From the NCBI GenBank assembly GCA_900471525.1, contig UCEZ01000019.1:1-64000 (forward strand): a DNA stretch of 64,000 nucleotides, read 5' to 3'. Below the pieces are notes generated by a model that saw nothing but the letters and a program-made list of their open reading frames with translations, did no database searches and had not been told where the DNA came from. Of the stretch, positions 39,086 through 48,238 are shown piece after piece. Every line of letters starts with the position of its first letter. Position 1 is the stretch's first letter. A program made the translations under genes and the position numbers. Source of the stretch: Hyphomicrobiales bacterium (GTDB lineage: Bacteria; Pseudomonadota; Alphaproteobacteria; Rhizobiales; Rhizobiaceae).

Positions 39086-40297
39086 TTATTCTTCTGCCGA
39101 AAGAACGGCGATGCCTTCGCCGCGCGCGTGGCCGATGGTCGTGACGATGGCGGTCTTTGCAGACTGCTCCATCGGTGCCTCTGCGGCCGGATCGAAAGGC
39201 GGCACCTTGGCCCCCGCCCCCAGCGACAGGGCCGCAAAGGCCAGGCCAAGGGGAAACTGCGATTCGAGTGCGTGACCGACGAGACCACCATAGGCACGGA
39301 CCGCAGCTTTCGGGAACTGCGCGTCAAGAAATGCCTTTTCGCGAGCCGCGAGATCAGGAAAACCGGTCGTGCCGGAAAAGACCACGGTCCGCGACGGATC
39401 GGCGTCTGCCGCGGGTGCTGTCAGATATTGCAGGCGCTGCTCCAGGCGATTGCCCTCGCGGCTGCCGCGGTCTCCGCCGACGGCATCGATCGTCGCATAG
39501 ATACGGGCGCCCCGCGCTTCCGCATGTTCACGCGATTCCAGCATCAGGAAGGCCCCGACCGAACCGGTGATCATGCCGCCGCCATTTTCCGGCTTGCGCG
39601 ACCAGATCGGATGATGGTCACCAAGCGCATGGCCCTGAACGGCTTCGATCAGCAGGATCATGTCGAGCCGCTCGGCCGAGAACGCACCGCCGACCAGCGT
39701 GTGGGTCGATTGTCCGGCCTTGATGCGCGCAAAGGCGGTCTCGATCGCCGAAATGCCGGCGCCCTCTTCACCCATGAAGGTGCGCGACGAGCCGGTGACC
39801 TTGTGAACGATCGAAATGTTGCCGGCCATCAGATTGGAAAGCTGGGCCAGGAACAGCGTCGGCCGCAACTCGGTGGTGAGCTTTTCGTTGAGCAACTGTT
39901 CGCGGTCGTTGCGCTTCAGCGCTTCGTCGACGATCAGCGAATCGACATTGATATCGCGCTCGCCGCCACCGGCAGACACGATCATGTCCATGCTGCCGCA
40001 GGCTTCCAGATCGTCCTTGAAACCGGCATCGTCAAGCGCCAGGCCGGCGCTGAACACGCCAAGGCGCTGCCAGTTTTCCATCTGCCGCTGGTCGCCGCGC
40101 TTTGGGATTTGCTGCGACCAATCGATCTCCGGCAGCGGATGCACCGGATAAGGCGCAAAGCGCTCGGTCTCGACGCGGACCACCGGCGGCTGATTGGCGC
40201 TCAAAAGCGCAGTGTGCACCTCTGTGCCGACACCCTGACAGGTGACGATGCCGACACCGGTGATCACAACATCATTGGCGGATTTGCTCATCGTCAT
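39086..40297 (-). CDS. fabF2XL: KAS-like partner FabF2XL lacking the active-site cysteine
   Basis: A 403-residue thiolase-fold protein named by position. Where condensing enzymes carry the nucleophile Cys, it reads SSRTFMGEEGAG (about 170-181), with no Cys. The first catalytic His is also missing (VVFSGTTGF in place of HGTST). Only the second His remains (GGLVGHALESQ). It is therefore unlikely to condense on its own and more probably forms a heterodimer with FabF1XL, as chain-length factors do in type II polyketide synthases. Its start overlaps the fabZXL stop by 4 bp. Confidence 0.88.
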   Translation of the reverse strand: MTMSKSANDVVITGVGIVTCQGVGTEVHTALLSANQPPVVRVETERFAPYPVHPLPEIDWSQQIPKRGDQRQMENWQRLGVFSAGLALDDAGFKDDLEACGSMDMIVSAGGGERDINVDSLIVDEALKRNDREQLLNEKLTTELRPTLFLAQLSNLMAGNISIVHKVTGSSRTFMGEEGAGISAIETAFARIKAGQSTHTLVGGAFSAERLDMILLIEAVQGHALGDHHPIWSRKPENGGGMITGSVGAFLMLESREHAEARGARIYATIDAVGGDRGSREGNRLEQRLQYLTAPAADADPSRTVVFSGTTGFPDLAAREKAFLDAQFPKAAVRAYGGLVGHALESQFPLGLAFAALSLGAGAKVPPFDPAAEAPMEQSAKTAIVTTIGHARGEGIAVLSAEE

Positions 40298-40779
40298 TCC
40301 CCCGTCGCGGCCGAGACCGCAATTGCAGCCATCAAGCCCACTTCTTCGGCACGCTTCCTGACGATCGGGCCGAGCGGCACCTGATCGAACGGCATGGTCC
40401 GCAGTTTCAATTGTGCGTCGCAGACCTTCTTGCCCTGCGAGTTGATTTTTGCCTTCACGACGGCAAAGCCGGAACCATCATGTTCGAGAAATGCTTCGAT
40501 ATCGAGCACTGCCTCTGGCTCGACAAAGGCGCGCATCTTGGCGCTATCGACCGACATCAGGAAAGGCATGGCCGCGAAATCCGTGGCCGCCAGAACGAGA
40601 AAGCCACAGGCCTGCGCCATCGTCTCGATCAAGAGAACACCGGGAACCAGCGGATAACCGGGAAAGTGCCCCTCGAAAACGGGGCTTTTGGCCGGAACGA
40701 CCGATCGCGCGGTTAGCGTCTTGGCGTTGAGATCGACCGTCTCGACCCGATCGATCATCTGAAAATATTCAAGGAGCAT
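40294..40779 (-). CDS. fabZXL: 3-hydroxyacyl-ACP dehydratase FabZXL
   Basis: A 161-residue hot-dog-fold dehydratase with the catalytic His in EGHFPGYPLVPGVLLIE and the conserved Glu nearby (LLIETMAQA). It removes water from 3-hydroxyacyl-AcpXL in each elongation round. ATG 40779 is chosen; TTG 40788 is three codons further out. It is coupled to fabF2XL by ATGA-like overlap and lies 222 bp after acpXL, across a terminator-like hairpin. Confidence 0.9.
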   Translation of the reverse strand: MLLEYFQMIDRVETVDLNAKTLTARSVVPAKSPVFEGHFPGYPLVPGVLLIETMAQACGFLVLAATDFAAMPFLMSVDSAKMRAFVEPEAVLDIEAFLEHDGSGFAVVKAKINSQGKKVCDAQLKLRTMPFDQVPLGPIVRKRAEEVGLMAAIAVSAATGE

Positions 40780-40913
40780 CAGGAGCAAATCCAGCTTGGC
40801 CCGGAGCGCAGCGCGTTAGGACAGCGCAGAAGTGCTCCGGATTTCAAATCCGCGCGTGACCCCGTCCGAAACTGGTCGGCGGCGCGATCATGCGACCGTC
40901 AAGTAAAAACGCA

Positions 40914-40954
40914 AATGCCGCCTGTCAAGCGCAGTCCACGCGACAGGCGGCATT
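40914..40954 (-). terminator. Hairpin/partial terminator between acpXL and fabZXL
   Basis: Perfect 13-bp stem AATGCCGCCTGTC / GACAGGCGGCATT with TTTTT shortly after it on the minus strand. It should end part of the transcripts after acpXL, giving abundant acyl carrier protein and less enzyme. Confidence 0.75.
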
Positions 40955-41001
40955 GATGTGGTTCATGCACGTGTTCCCGCGTCCGAAACGCGGGGAAAAC
41001 A

Positions 41002-41280
41002 TCAGCCCTTGGCGGCCTTCAGTTCGTCGATCTTGGCGCAGAGGTTCTTCAGAACGAAATATTCTTCCGTCGAAACCTTGCCTTCGTTGACTTCCTGCGT
41101 CCACTGCTCGAGCGGGATCTTGATGCCGAATTCCTTGTCGATCGCAAACACGATATCGAGGAAATCCAGGCTATCGATGCCGAGATCGTCGATCGTGTGG
41201 CTTTCGGGCGTGATCGTCTCGCGATCGATCTCGCTGGTTTCTGCAATAATGTCGGCGACCTTGTCGAATGTAGCTGTCAC
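41002..41280 (-). CDS. acpXL: Acyl carrier protein AcpXL
   Basis: A 92-residue acyl carrier protein with the phosphopantetheine Ser in [11 protein letters not shown]. AcpXL is larger than housekeeping AcpP and carries the C28 hydroxy acid for lipid A in rhizobia. GTG 41280 behind AAGAGG gives [19 protein letters not shown], the known N-terminus of the family; the longer ORF reading is rejected. First gene of the VLCFA cluster. Confidence 0.95.
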   Translation of the reverse strand: MTATFDKVADIIAETSEIDRETITPESHTIDDLGIDSLDFLDIVFAIDKEFGIKIPLEQWTQEVNEGKVSTEEYFVLKNLCAKIDELKAAKG

Positions 41281-41417
41281 GCCATACCTCTTTGGAATAT
41301 CTGTTTTGGCGATCCTATAGGTAAATGTTGCTGAAAAGCCAATGGCCTTGAGCCCAAGAGTTGCATTTAGGGCAACGGTGTTGCGCAAACATCAAGATAT
41401 GCCGGGAAACCCTGCCC

Positions 41418-42323
41418 TCAAAGGTCCGTGGTAGCAGGCAGGCCTGCGGCCAGCGCATCGATAGCGAGCCGTACTCTCAGCGACAGATGCGGCGTCTGCG
41501 GCCAGACGGCGTGACAGTCGAAAGACAGGCGGCGTTCATTGTCGAAGAGCCGCACGAGGCTGCCCGCCCGCACCCGTTCCTGGACGAGCCAGCAGGGCAG
41601 CCAGATGAGCCCAAGCCCCGCAACCCCGGCATCGGCAATCATCTCCAGGTCATCAAAGCGCATGCGTGAGCGCGGCAGGATTTCCATATCCGGGCCACCC
41701 TCCACCGGAAAAAGCCACGAGCGGACGTGGCCAGAGCGGGCATACAGGATCGCATGATGGTCAAGCAGCTCTTCCTTGGTCTTCGGAACACCATGGGTGC
41801 GCAGATAACCCGGAGACGCGCATACCGTCATGCGCTGATGCGCAAGACGGCGCGTCATCAATCCCGGCCATTCTCCGAGCGAACCGTTGCGGATCGCGAG
41901 ATCGAATCCGTCTTCGACGACGTCGACCCGGCTGTCGGTGAAATTGAGGTCCAGTTCCAGCTTCGGGTGCTCATCGGCAAGTTTCAGAAGAATCGGCGCA
42001 ACGCAACGCCGGCCGAACAGGACTGGCATGGAAACCCGAAGACGCCCTGCCACGTCCTTGCGTCCCGATTCGAGCATGGCTTCACCCGCACGTAGCTCCT
42101 CCAACGCCCGAAGGCAGCGCTCGTAAAAGGCCTGGCCGTCCTCGGTTAGCGTCTGGCTGCGTGTCGTGCGGTGAAACAGTCGGGCGCCGAGCCGGTCTTC
42201 CAGCCGGGCAATCGTCTTGCCGACTGCCGAGCGCGACAGGTTCAGCCGCTGGGCCGCCGCGGAAAAGCTGTTGGCTTCGACTGCCTCGACGAAGACGGAC
42301 ACGCCATTCAAACGATCGCTCAT
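41418..42323 (-). CDS. LysR-family transcriptional regulator
   Basis: A 301-residue LTTR: N-terminal winged helix (VEANSFSAAAQRLNLSRSAVGKTIARLEDRLG) and a C-terminal periplasmic-binding-like effector domain. It is divergent from the dehydrogenase gene at 42437 and probably controls it. A 6-1-6 dyad lies in the 113-bp gap. Confidence 0.9.
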   Translation of the reverse strand: MSDRLNGVSVFVEAVEANSFSAAAQRLNLSRSAVGKTIARLEDRLGARLFHRTTRSQTLTEDGQAFYERCLRALEELRAGEAMLESGRKDVAGRLRVSMPVLFGRRCVAPILLKLADEHPKLELDLNFTDSRVDVVEDGFDLAIRNGSLGEWPGLMTRRLAHQRMTVCASPGYLRTHGVPKTKEELLDHHAILYARSGHVRSWLFPVEGGPDMEILPRSRMRFDDLEMIADAGVAGLGLIWLPCWLVQERVRAGSLVRLFDNERRLSFDCHAVWPQTPHLSLRVRLAIDALAAGLPATTDL

Positions 42324-42364
42324 CTCTTTTGTCGCCCTTCAGGAACCAATGAGCGGAAATCATA

Positions 42365-42377
42365 TCGCCACTGGCGA
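42365..42377. promoter_or_regulatory. Candidate LysR-type operator
   Basis: TCGCCA-C-TGGCGA, a perfect dyad between the divergent LysR and dehydrogenase genes. Position and symmetry suit an LTTR site; not otherwise supported. Confidence 0.45.
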
Positions 42378-42436
42378 ACAAAACGCAATGCTAGTCTCAC
42401 CCATCACTTCAAACAACCAAAAGCAGGAAACGAAAC

Positions 42437-43462
42437 ATGACTGAAACGATGAGGCGCTGGTCCATGGCGGCGATCGGCCGCGACAAGCTGAAATTCGAGA
42501 CCGTGGCGATCCCCGAGCCGGGGCCGGGCGAAATCAGGGTCAAGGTTTCCGCCGCATCGCTCAACTATCGCGACAAGCTGGTGATTGAAACGGGCATGGG
42601 ACTGACGCTTCCCGATCCTTTCGTTCCCGCCTCCGACATGGCAGGCGTGGTCGATGCGGTCGGTGCAGGCGTCACACGCTTCAAGCAGGGCAACCGGGTT
42701 ATGTCGACCTTCAAGCCGGACTGGATCGACGCGGGAGACAATGGCACCGCCCGCACACCGGCTTACAAGACCCTTGGCGGCGCCTACCAGGGCGTGCTTG
42801 CCGAATATGTCGTGTTTCCCGAGGGCTGGTTTGTCGCGTCTCCTGACAGCCTTGATGATGCCGAGGCGAGCACCCTGCCCGTCGCCGGCCTGACGGCTTG
42901 GTTTGCGTTGATCGAACTCGGCAAGCTCAAGGCCGGATCGACCGTGCTTGTGCAGGGCACCGGCGGGGTCGCTCTGTTCGGGCTGCAGATCGCCAAGGCG
43001 CATGGCGCCAAGGTCATCATCACCTCTCGTAGCGACGACAAATTGGAACGGGCAAGGGCGCTCGGCGCCGACCACGGCATCAACAGCAGCAACGAGGACT
43101 GGGTCGAAGCCGTCTATCGGATCACCGGCGACGAAGGCGCCCATCACATCCTGGAAATCGCCGGCGGCCCCAATCTCGGGCAATCGCTCCGGGCCGTTGC
43201 CGTTCACGGACGGATCTCCGTCATCGGCGTTCTTGAGGGTTTCGAGATTGCCGGACCGGCAGCACCGCTACTCCTGAAATCGCCGGCCATTCAAGGGATC
43301 AGCGTCGGCCATCGGCGCTCGCTGGAGGATTTCGTCCGTGCCATCGATTTGACGGGGATCAAACCGATCATCGACGCGCGGTACCCGTTGGAAGACCTGC
43401 ACTCGGCGCTCGACCATCTCGATCGGGGCGCATTCGGAAAGATCGTCATCGATCTAAACTGA
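42437..43462 (+). CDS. Medium-chain dehydrogenase (quinone-oxidoreductase-like)
   Basis: A 341-residue MDR enzyme with a GroES-like N-terminus and the Rossmann motif VLVQGTGGVALFGLQIAKA. It lacks the structural zinc cysteine cluster seen in the 36707-37735 protein, so it belongs to the zinc-free quinone oxidoreductase branch (YogA-like). It is probably induced through the divergent LysR. Substrate unknown. Confidence 0.85.
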   Translation: MTETMRRWSMAAIGRDKLKFETVAIPEPGPGEIRVKVSAASLNYRDKLVIETGMGLTLPDPFVPASDMAGVVDAVGAGVTRFKQGNRVMSTFKPDWIDAGDNGTARTPAYKTLGGAYQGVLAEYVVFPEGWFVASPDSLDDAEASTLPVAGLTAWFALIELGKLKAGSTVLVQGTGGVALFGLQIAKAHGAKVIITSRSDDKLERARALGADHGINSSNEDWVEAVYRITGDEGAHHILEIAGGPNLGQSLRAVAVHGRISVIGVLEGFEIAGPAAPLLLKSPAIQGISVGHRRSLEDFVRAIDLTGIKPIIDARYPLEDLHSALDHLDRGAFGKIVIDLN

Positions 43463-43471
43463 CATTCAATC

Positions 43472-43505
43472 GCATTGAGGCCGACGTCGCCGTCGGTCTC
43501 AATGC
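43472..43505. terminator. Hairpin after the dehydrogenase gene
   Basis: GCATTGAGGCCGACG / CGTCGGTCTCAATGC stem with a short loop, 9 bp after the stop and in front of the convergent L,D-transpeptidase stop. No T run; likely a bidirectional hairpin. Confidence 0.55.
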
Positions 43506-43520
43506 TACGATCACGCCCGG

Positions 43521-43949
43521 TTAGCGCGTCACAACGATCTTCGTGTTCTTCAGGCCGTACTGACCAGCAAGCGCGAAGAACTCCGCGGCATTTTCCGGGT
43601 GCAGACGGATACAGCCATGCGAGGCCGGACGGCCGAGGCGTTTGAGGTCGAAGGTCGCGTGAACGGCGTAACCGCCGTTGAAGAACACCGCGTAAGGCAT
43701 CGGCGCATTGTCATATTTGCGTGAGCGATGGTTCCGCGAAAGCCACTTGGCACTCCAGCTTCCCTGCGGTGTGACATAGCCCTTGCGAGCGGTGGAAACC
43801 TTCCAGCGATACCGAACGAAACCGTTTTGTGACACAGTCATCGTCTGAGAAGAAAGGCTGACCCTGGCAATAAGATTGGCGGCAAAGGCAGAAGGCGAAT
43901 GGAATTGCATCAACAAGAGAGCCAAAAAGGCCACGAAGATTTTACGCAT
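43521..43949 (-). CDS. L,D-transpeptidase (YkuD domain)
   Basis: A 142-residue secreted protein: signal peptide about 1-23 (ending SAFA), then a compact YkuD catalytic domain with HATFDLKRLGRPASHGCIRLHPENA, giving the catalytic His and Cys of SHGCIRL. Such enzymes crosslink peptidoglycan or attach proteins to it in the periplasm. Short for the family, with no extra binding domain. Single gene. Confidence 0.92.
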   Translation of the reverse strand: MRKIFVAFLALLLMQFHSPSAFAANLIARVSLSSQTMTVSQNGFVRYRWKVSTARKGYVTPQGSWSAKWLSRNHRSRKYDNAPMPYAVFFNGGYAVHATFDLKRLGRPASHGCIRLHPENAAEFFALAGQYGLKNTKIVVTR

Positions 43950-44097
43950 GAAAAGTCCTCTCCGAATTTATGCACCTTTTTACTGGTGTCCGAACACGAC
44001 GCAGACCTTACAGTCATTGCAATGATAGACGTTTAAGACAATTGGAAAATTCGGGATTAACGAACCCCAGAGAGTTTTTTCAATTCGAGTAACGAAA

Positions 44098-45081
44098 TCA
44101 AATTATACTGGCGATGGCAGCTATAAAAGCGACCAAGATCATGAGTGCCGTGCAGGCGCCGTAGAATATCGAAACGCCAGTCTCCACATCGCCGGCGGTC
44201 GCCACCGGCCGGCCGGAGCCATTGATCATCGGCTCGTTGACCAGCACGCCCGAATAGATCCGCGGTCCCGCCAGTTGCACGTCGAGTGCACCCGCCATCG
44301 CCGCTTCCGGCCATCCGGAATTGGGCGAACGATGCAGACCATGGTCGCGTAGCGCGGTACCGAGGGCGTTGCGGGCAGATTGCTGGCCGACGGTTACGGC
44401 GGCACCCGCGGCGATCAGCAGAATGGACAGCCGCGCCGCCGGGATGTTGGCGAGATCGTCGAGCCGGGCCGAAGCCCAGCCGAAATGGAGATATTTCGGG
44501 CTCTTGTGACCGATCATCGAATCGGCGGTGTTGAGCATCTTGTAGGCAAGCAACCCGGGCAGGCCGAGCAGCGCGTACCAGAAAGCCGGAGCAACGACGC
44601 CGTCTGAAAAATTCTCGGCCAGGCTCTCGATCGCAGCGCGGCACACAGCCGGCTCGTCCAGCGTTTCCGGGTCGCGCCCGACGATCATCGACACCGCCTT
44701 GCGGCCGCCCTCCAGCCCGCCTGAGCGCAGGCCGGTGGCAACGCGTGACACATGGTCGGCAAGGCTTTTCTGCGCCATGAAAACCGCGACGACAATTGTC
44801 TCGAACAGCCACCCTAAAAGCCCGACTTGCATAAAAAGCCGGTGCAGCAGCCAGCCGCAAAAGAGAGCCCACAGAAGCAGGCCGGTAATCACCAGAACAC
44901 CACTGATCCGCAGGGCGTCCTCGCCCAAACGCTTGCGGTTGAAACTCCGGTCGCACCAGCCAATCATGACGCCGAAGAAGACGACAGGATGGGGTAGCCG
45001 CCGCCAAAGCCAATCGGGATCACCAACGATCCGGTCGAGCACCAGAGCGGCAGTCAGCACAACAAAAATTCCGGTCGACAT
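44098..45081 (-). CDS. cobD: Adenosylcobinamide-phosphate synthase CobD (CbiB)
   Basis: A 327-residue polytopic inner-membrane protein that attaches (R)-1-amino-2-propanol phosphate to adenosylcobyric acid. Conserved pieces: LDRIVGDPDWLWRRLPHPVVFFG, GRDPETLDE, ESLAENFSDGVVAPAFWY and NTADSMIGHKSPKYLHFGWASARLDD (read in part). It uses the product of the preceding cobC gene, 12 bp upstream. Last gene of the cobE-A-B-C-D block. Confidence 0.93.
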   Translation of the reverse strand: MSTGIFVVLTAALVLDRIVGDPDWLWRRLPHPVVFFGVMIGWCDRSFNRKRLGEDALRISGVLVITGLLLWALFCGWLLHRLFMQVGLLGWLFETIVVAVFMAQKSLADHVSRVATGLRSGGLEGGRKAVSMIVGRDPETLDEPAVCRAAIESLAENFSDGVVAPAFWYALLGLPGLLAYKMLNTADSMIGHKSPKYLHFGWASARLDDLANIPAARLSILLIAAGAAVTVGQQSARNALGTALRDHGLHRSPNSGWPEAAMAGALDVQLAGPRIYSGVLVNEPMINGSGRPVATAGDVETGVSIFYGACTALMILVAFIAAIASII

Positions 45082-45093
45082 TCAGGAGTCCGT

Positions 45094-46098
45094 TCAGGCG
45101 AGATCCGCATTGCGCAGGGCATCTGCCAAGCGTGTATCGCCTGCGGCGTCGGGCGCAAGCCCAATCCTCAGCCACAGCGGCGCATAGCTGAATTTTCTCG
45201 TCAGAATATGCGCGCGGCAGAGGTGATGGTGCAGATCTGAAGCGCGTTCATGCTCGACCAAGACGAAAAGCGCCGCACCGCCAATGACCTTCAGCCCTGC
45301 TTGCCGCAAGACCACGTCGAGCCCGGTCCTACGCTCCGATATGCCCGACTGCACGGCTTGCGTGTCGCCGCCCATCAACGCCGTCGCCGCAACCAAAGCC
45401 GGCCCCGAAACTGACCATGGTCCGAGCCATTCCTGAAAAGCCGACAGTACCGGCTCCGCGGCAACAACGAAGCCAAGCCGCAAACCCGCCAAGCCGAAGA
45501 ATTTGCCGAAGGAGCGGAAGACGATGAGGTTGTCGTGATCGATAGCCGACGGCACGACACTGAGATTGGGCTGTGTATCGCAAAACGCCTCGTCGACCAG
45601 AAGCAGCCCGTCATTGGCCTTCATCCGCTGGGCCATACCGACCAGGTCCGCATGGGGGTAAGCTCGCCCGGTCGGATTGTTCGGGTTGACGACGATTGCG
45701 AGACCATGATCCGGCGTCACTTGATCAGGCGCAGAAATTTCATCGACACGAAAGCCGGCTGCGGAAAAGACACGAGCATATTCGCCGTAGGTCGGTGCAA
45801 AAATGGCGATGCGCCTGCTCGGTGCGACGAGACGCGGCAGGAGCTGAATGACCGATTGGGTGCCGGGAACGGGAAGCGGCAGGATATCGCCGCTGCGATA
45901 GTAGCGGGCTGCCGCGTTTCGAGCGCTATCCACCAGATGACGATCCGGCAGGCGGTGCCAAGCATGGATCGGGATATCCGGTAGCGCGACCGGATTCGGA
46001 TTGATGCCCGTCGACAGGTCCAGCCAGTCTTCAGGCCTGCCGCCGAAAACGGCGGCGGCCTCGGTGATCCCGCCGCCATGCACGATCGGTGCACTCAT
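45094..46098 (-). CDS. cobC: Threonine-phosphate decarboxylase CobC (CobD of enterics)
   Basis: A 334-residue PLP enzyme of aminotransferase fold type I that makes the aminopropanol phosphate arm. The PLP-binding Lys is in FRSFGKFFGLAGLRLGF; the early HGGGITEAAAVFGG and DLSTGINPNP are typical. Overlaps cobB by 4 bp (ATGA). Confidence 0.92.
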   Translation of the reverse strand: MSAPIVHGGGITEAAAVFGGRPEDWLDLSTGINPNPVALPDIPIHAWHRLPDRHLVDSARNAAARYYRSGDILPLPVPGTQSVIQLLPRLVAPSRRIAIFAPTYGEYARVFSAAGFRVDEISAPDQVTPDHGLAIVVNPNNPTGRAYPHADLVGMAQRMKANDGLLLVDEAFCDTQPNLSVVPSAIDHDNLIVFRSFGKFFGLAGLRLGFVVAAEPVLSAFQEWLGPWSVSGPALVAATALMGGDTQAVQSGISERRTGLDVVLRQAGLKVIGGAALFVLVEHERASDLHHHLCRAHILTRKFSYAPLWLRIGLAPDAAGDTRLADALRNADLA

Positions 46099-47399
46099 GC
46101 TGATCGCGCCATATCGATGACATGCATGAAAGAACCACCAACGTGGCCGCGGCGCAGTCCGGCAGGCCCGAGCACCGTCCCTACCGCGTCCGTCGTATCG
46201 AACAGCCGATCGGCTGCGCCCTCGGACAGGGTTGTGGCATAGTGAAATTCATGCGCCATCAGCGGACCGTCAAAAAAACTGGCATCGAGCGGAGTGACCC
46301 GCCGGTAGCCGAGATGCCGCTTGCGTTCGGCAAAACTGGTGGTGAGCGGCAGGAAACCAAGCATTCCGTAACCTTTGCCATCCGCCGCGACAAGCCCCTC
46401 GCCAAGTACCATGTAGCCGCCGCATTCCCCGAAAATGCGCGCGCCACGGTCTCGCGCCGCCGCCATGCCGGATTTGAACCACGCGGCATCCGCCAAGCGC
46501 CCGGCATGAAGCTCGGGATAGCCGCCCGGCAGATAGACCGCATCGGTATCATCCCTGGGCGCCTCATCGGCCAGAGGCGAGAAGAACGACAGTTCGGCCC
46601 CGGCACGACGCCAGCCGGACAAAAGGTGCTCATAGCAGAAGGCAAACGCCATATCGCGGGCGATGGCGATTTTCTGGCCAAGCGGTTTTAGCGGCGGGGC
46701 ATCCGCACCCAAATGGACCGTCAGCCTCGATTGAGTGACCGACAGGATAGCATTCACATCGCACCCCTGTTCGACATGCGTCGCGGCATGCTCGATGAAT
46801 GCCTCCAGCTCGCCATGTTCGCCCGCCTGCACGAGACCAAGATGGCGTTCGGGCAGCTTCAGGGCGTCGCTCTGGCGCACGACACCAAGGACCGGCATGG
46901 CGATCGCATCCAGTGCATCGCGCAGCATCTTTTCGTGGCGATCACTGCCGACCCTGTTGAGGATCACCCCGGAAACACGAACATCGTTCCGATGTACGGC
47001 ATAGCCACGCACAAGCGCCGCAACCGATTGCGACAGCCTGCCACAATCGACGACAAGAATGACAGGCAATCCCAGCATCGCAGCCAGATCGGCAGGCGAA
47101 CCGGTTCCGTCGACTGCCCCGTCAAAGAGCCCCATCATGGCCTCGATGAGCAGCACGTCGTCGTTCGTGGTGGCCATTGCCGCATTGGAGCGGAGCAACT
47201 CCGGGCGCATCGCCCAGGGGTCATAGTTGAAGCACGCGCGGCCGCTCGCAGCGGTGTGAAAGGCGGGATCGATGTAATCCGGCCCGGCTTTTCCAGGGGC
47301 CACCATTATGCCCCGATTGCGCAGGGCGCGCATCAATCCAAGCGTGATTGTTGTCTTGCCTGAACCGGAGGATGGCGCTGCTATCAGCAGGCCGGTCAT
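46095..47399 (-). CDS. cobB: Cobyrinate/hydrogenobyrinate a,c-diamide synthase CobB
   Basis: A 434-residue ATP-dependent amidotransferase: N-terminal P-loop APSSGSGKTTITLGLMRAL, C-terminal class I glutaminase-like domain with the Cys in FGECGGYMVLG. It amidates the a and c side chains, in the aerobic pathway on hydrogenobyrinic acid before CobN inserts cobalt. ATGA overlap with cobA and with cobC. Confidence 0.94.
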   Translation of the reverse strand: MTGLLIAAPSSGSGKTTITLGLMRALRNRGIMVAPGKAGPDYIDPAFHTAASGRACFNYDPWAMRPELLRSNAAMATTNDDVLLIEAMMGLFDGAVDGTGSPADLAAMLGLPVILVVDCGRLSQSVAALVRGYAVHRNDVRVSGVILNRVGSDRHEKMLRDALDAIAMPVLGVVRQSDALKLPERHLGLVQAGEHGELEAFIEHAATHVEQGCDVNAILSVTQSRLTVHLGADAPPLKPLGQKIAIARDMAFAFCYEHLLSGWRRAGAELSFFSPLADEAPRDDTDAVYLPGGYPELHAGRLADAAWFKSGMAAARDRGARIFGECGGYMVLGEGLVAADGKGYGMLGFLPLTTSFAERKRHLGYRRVTPLDASFFDGPLMAHEFHYATTLSEGAADRLFDTTDAVGTVLGPAGLRRGHVGGSFMHVIDMARSA

Positions 47400-48238
47400 G
47401 CCGGATCCTTGTATGTGCGGCTCGACAGAGGGTCGGAGGTCAGTATACGGCCGTCAAGTGCACCCAGCCAGTCGAGCGCTGGGCGCAGGCGCACCACCTC
47501 GCCGACAACAACGATGGCTGGCGGTTCGATGCCCGAGGCGACGAGATCCGCCTCGGCCCGTTCCAGCGTCGTTTCCAGCACCGTCTGTTCGGGCGTGGCG
47601 GCATTACAGACGAAGGCAACCGGTTCGCTTGGTGAGCGGCCGGCCGCGATGAGATTGGCGGCGATCTGGCCGATATGCTTCATCGCCATGTACATGACGA
47701 TCACGGGCGAACCCTTGGCGATGCCTTCCCAATGGATGCGATCGGGAACCAAACCGGAGGAATCATGTCCGGTAAGGAACGTCACCGCATGATTGACCTC
47801 GCGATGCGTCACCGGAATGCCGGCATAGGCAAGGCCGCCGATACCGGCGGTGATACCGGGCACGATACGGAACGGGATGCCGTGCTCGACCAGCGTCAGG
47901 GCCTCCTCGCCGCCACGCCCGAAGACGAAGGGATCGCCGCCCTTCAGCCGCAATACGCGTTTGCCCTGACGTGCCAACTCGACCAGCCGCAGGGAAATGT
48001 CGCGCTGCTTCGGAGACGGCTTGCCGCCGCGTTTTCCGGCGAACTCCAGAACCGTACCCGGTTTTGCCATGCTCAGGCAATCGGCGTTCACCAGCGCATC
48101 ATGGACGATGACATCGGCCTGGCGCAGCGCGTTTACCGCATGCAGCGTCAAGAGGCCGGGATCACCCGGGCCGGCGCCAACCAGCCAGACAGTGCCCTGT
48201 TCAAGTTCGGGAAGGCTGGAAAACAACGCGTCCGTCAT
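47396..48238 (-). CDS. cobA: Uroporphyrinogen-III C-methyltransferase CobA
   Basis: A 280-residue SAM-dependent methyltransferase forming precorrin-2. Motifs: VWLVGAGPGDPGLLTLHA (start) and LRLKGGDPFVFGRGGEE. It lacks the CysG-type dehydrogenase/ferrochelatase domain, so it is a dedicated CobA. ATGA overlaps join it to cobE and cobB. Confidence 0.95.
   Translation of the reverse strand: MTDALFSSLPELEQGTVWLVGAGPGDPGLLTLHAVNALRQADVIVHDALVNADCLSMAKPGTVLEFAGKRGGKPSPKQRDISLRLVELARQGKRVLRLKGGDPFVFGRGGEEALTLVEHGIPFRIVPGITAGIGGLAYAGIPVTHREVNHAVTFLTGHDSSGLVPDRIHWEGIAKGSPVIVMYMAMKHIGQIAANLIAAGRSPSEPVAFVCNAATPEQTVLETTLERAEADLVASGIEPPAIVVVGEVVRLRPALDWLGALDGRILTSDPLSSRTYKDPA

Noticed and set aside
37775-40384. 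869-codon plus-strand ORF opposite fabF1XL/fabF2XL
   Set aside because: Antisense shadow of two real genes with intact KAS-fold motifs; the translation is Arg/Asp/Gly-rich and resembles no protein.
44057-45013. 318-codon minus-strand ORF over cobD in another frame
   Set aside because: The CbiB/CobD motifs are in the frame 44098-45081; this one is Arg-rich noise.
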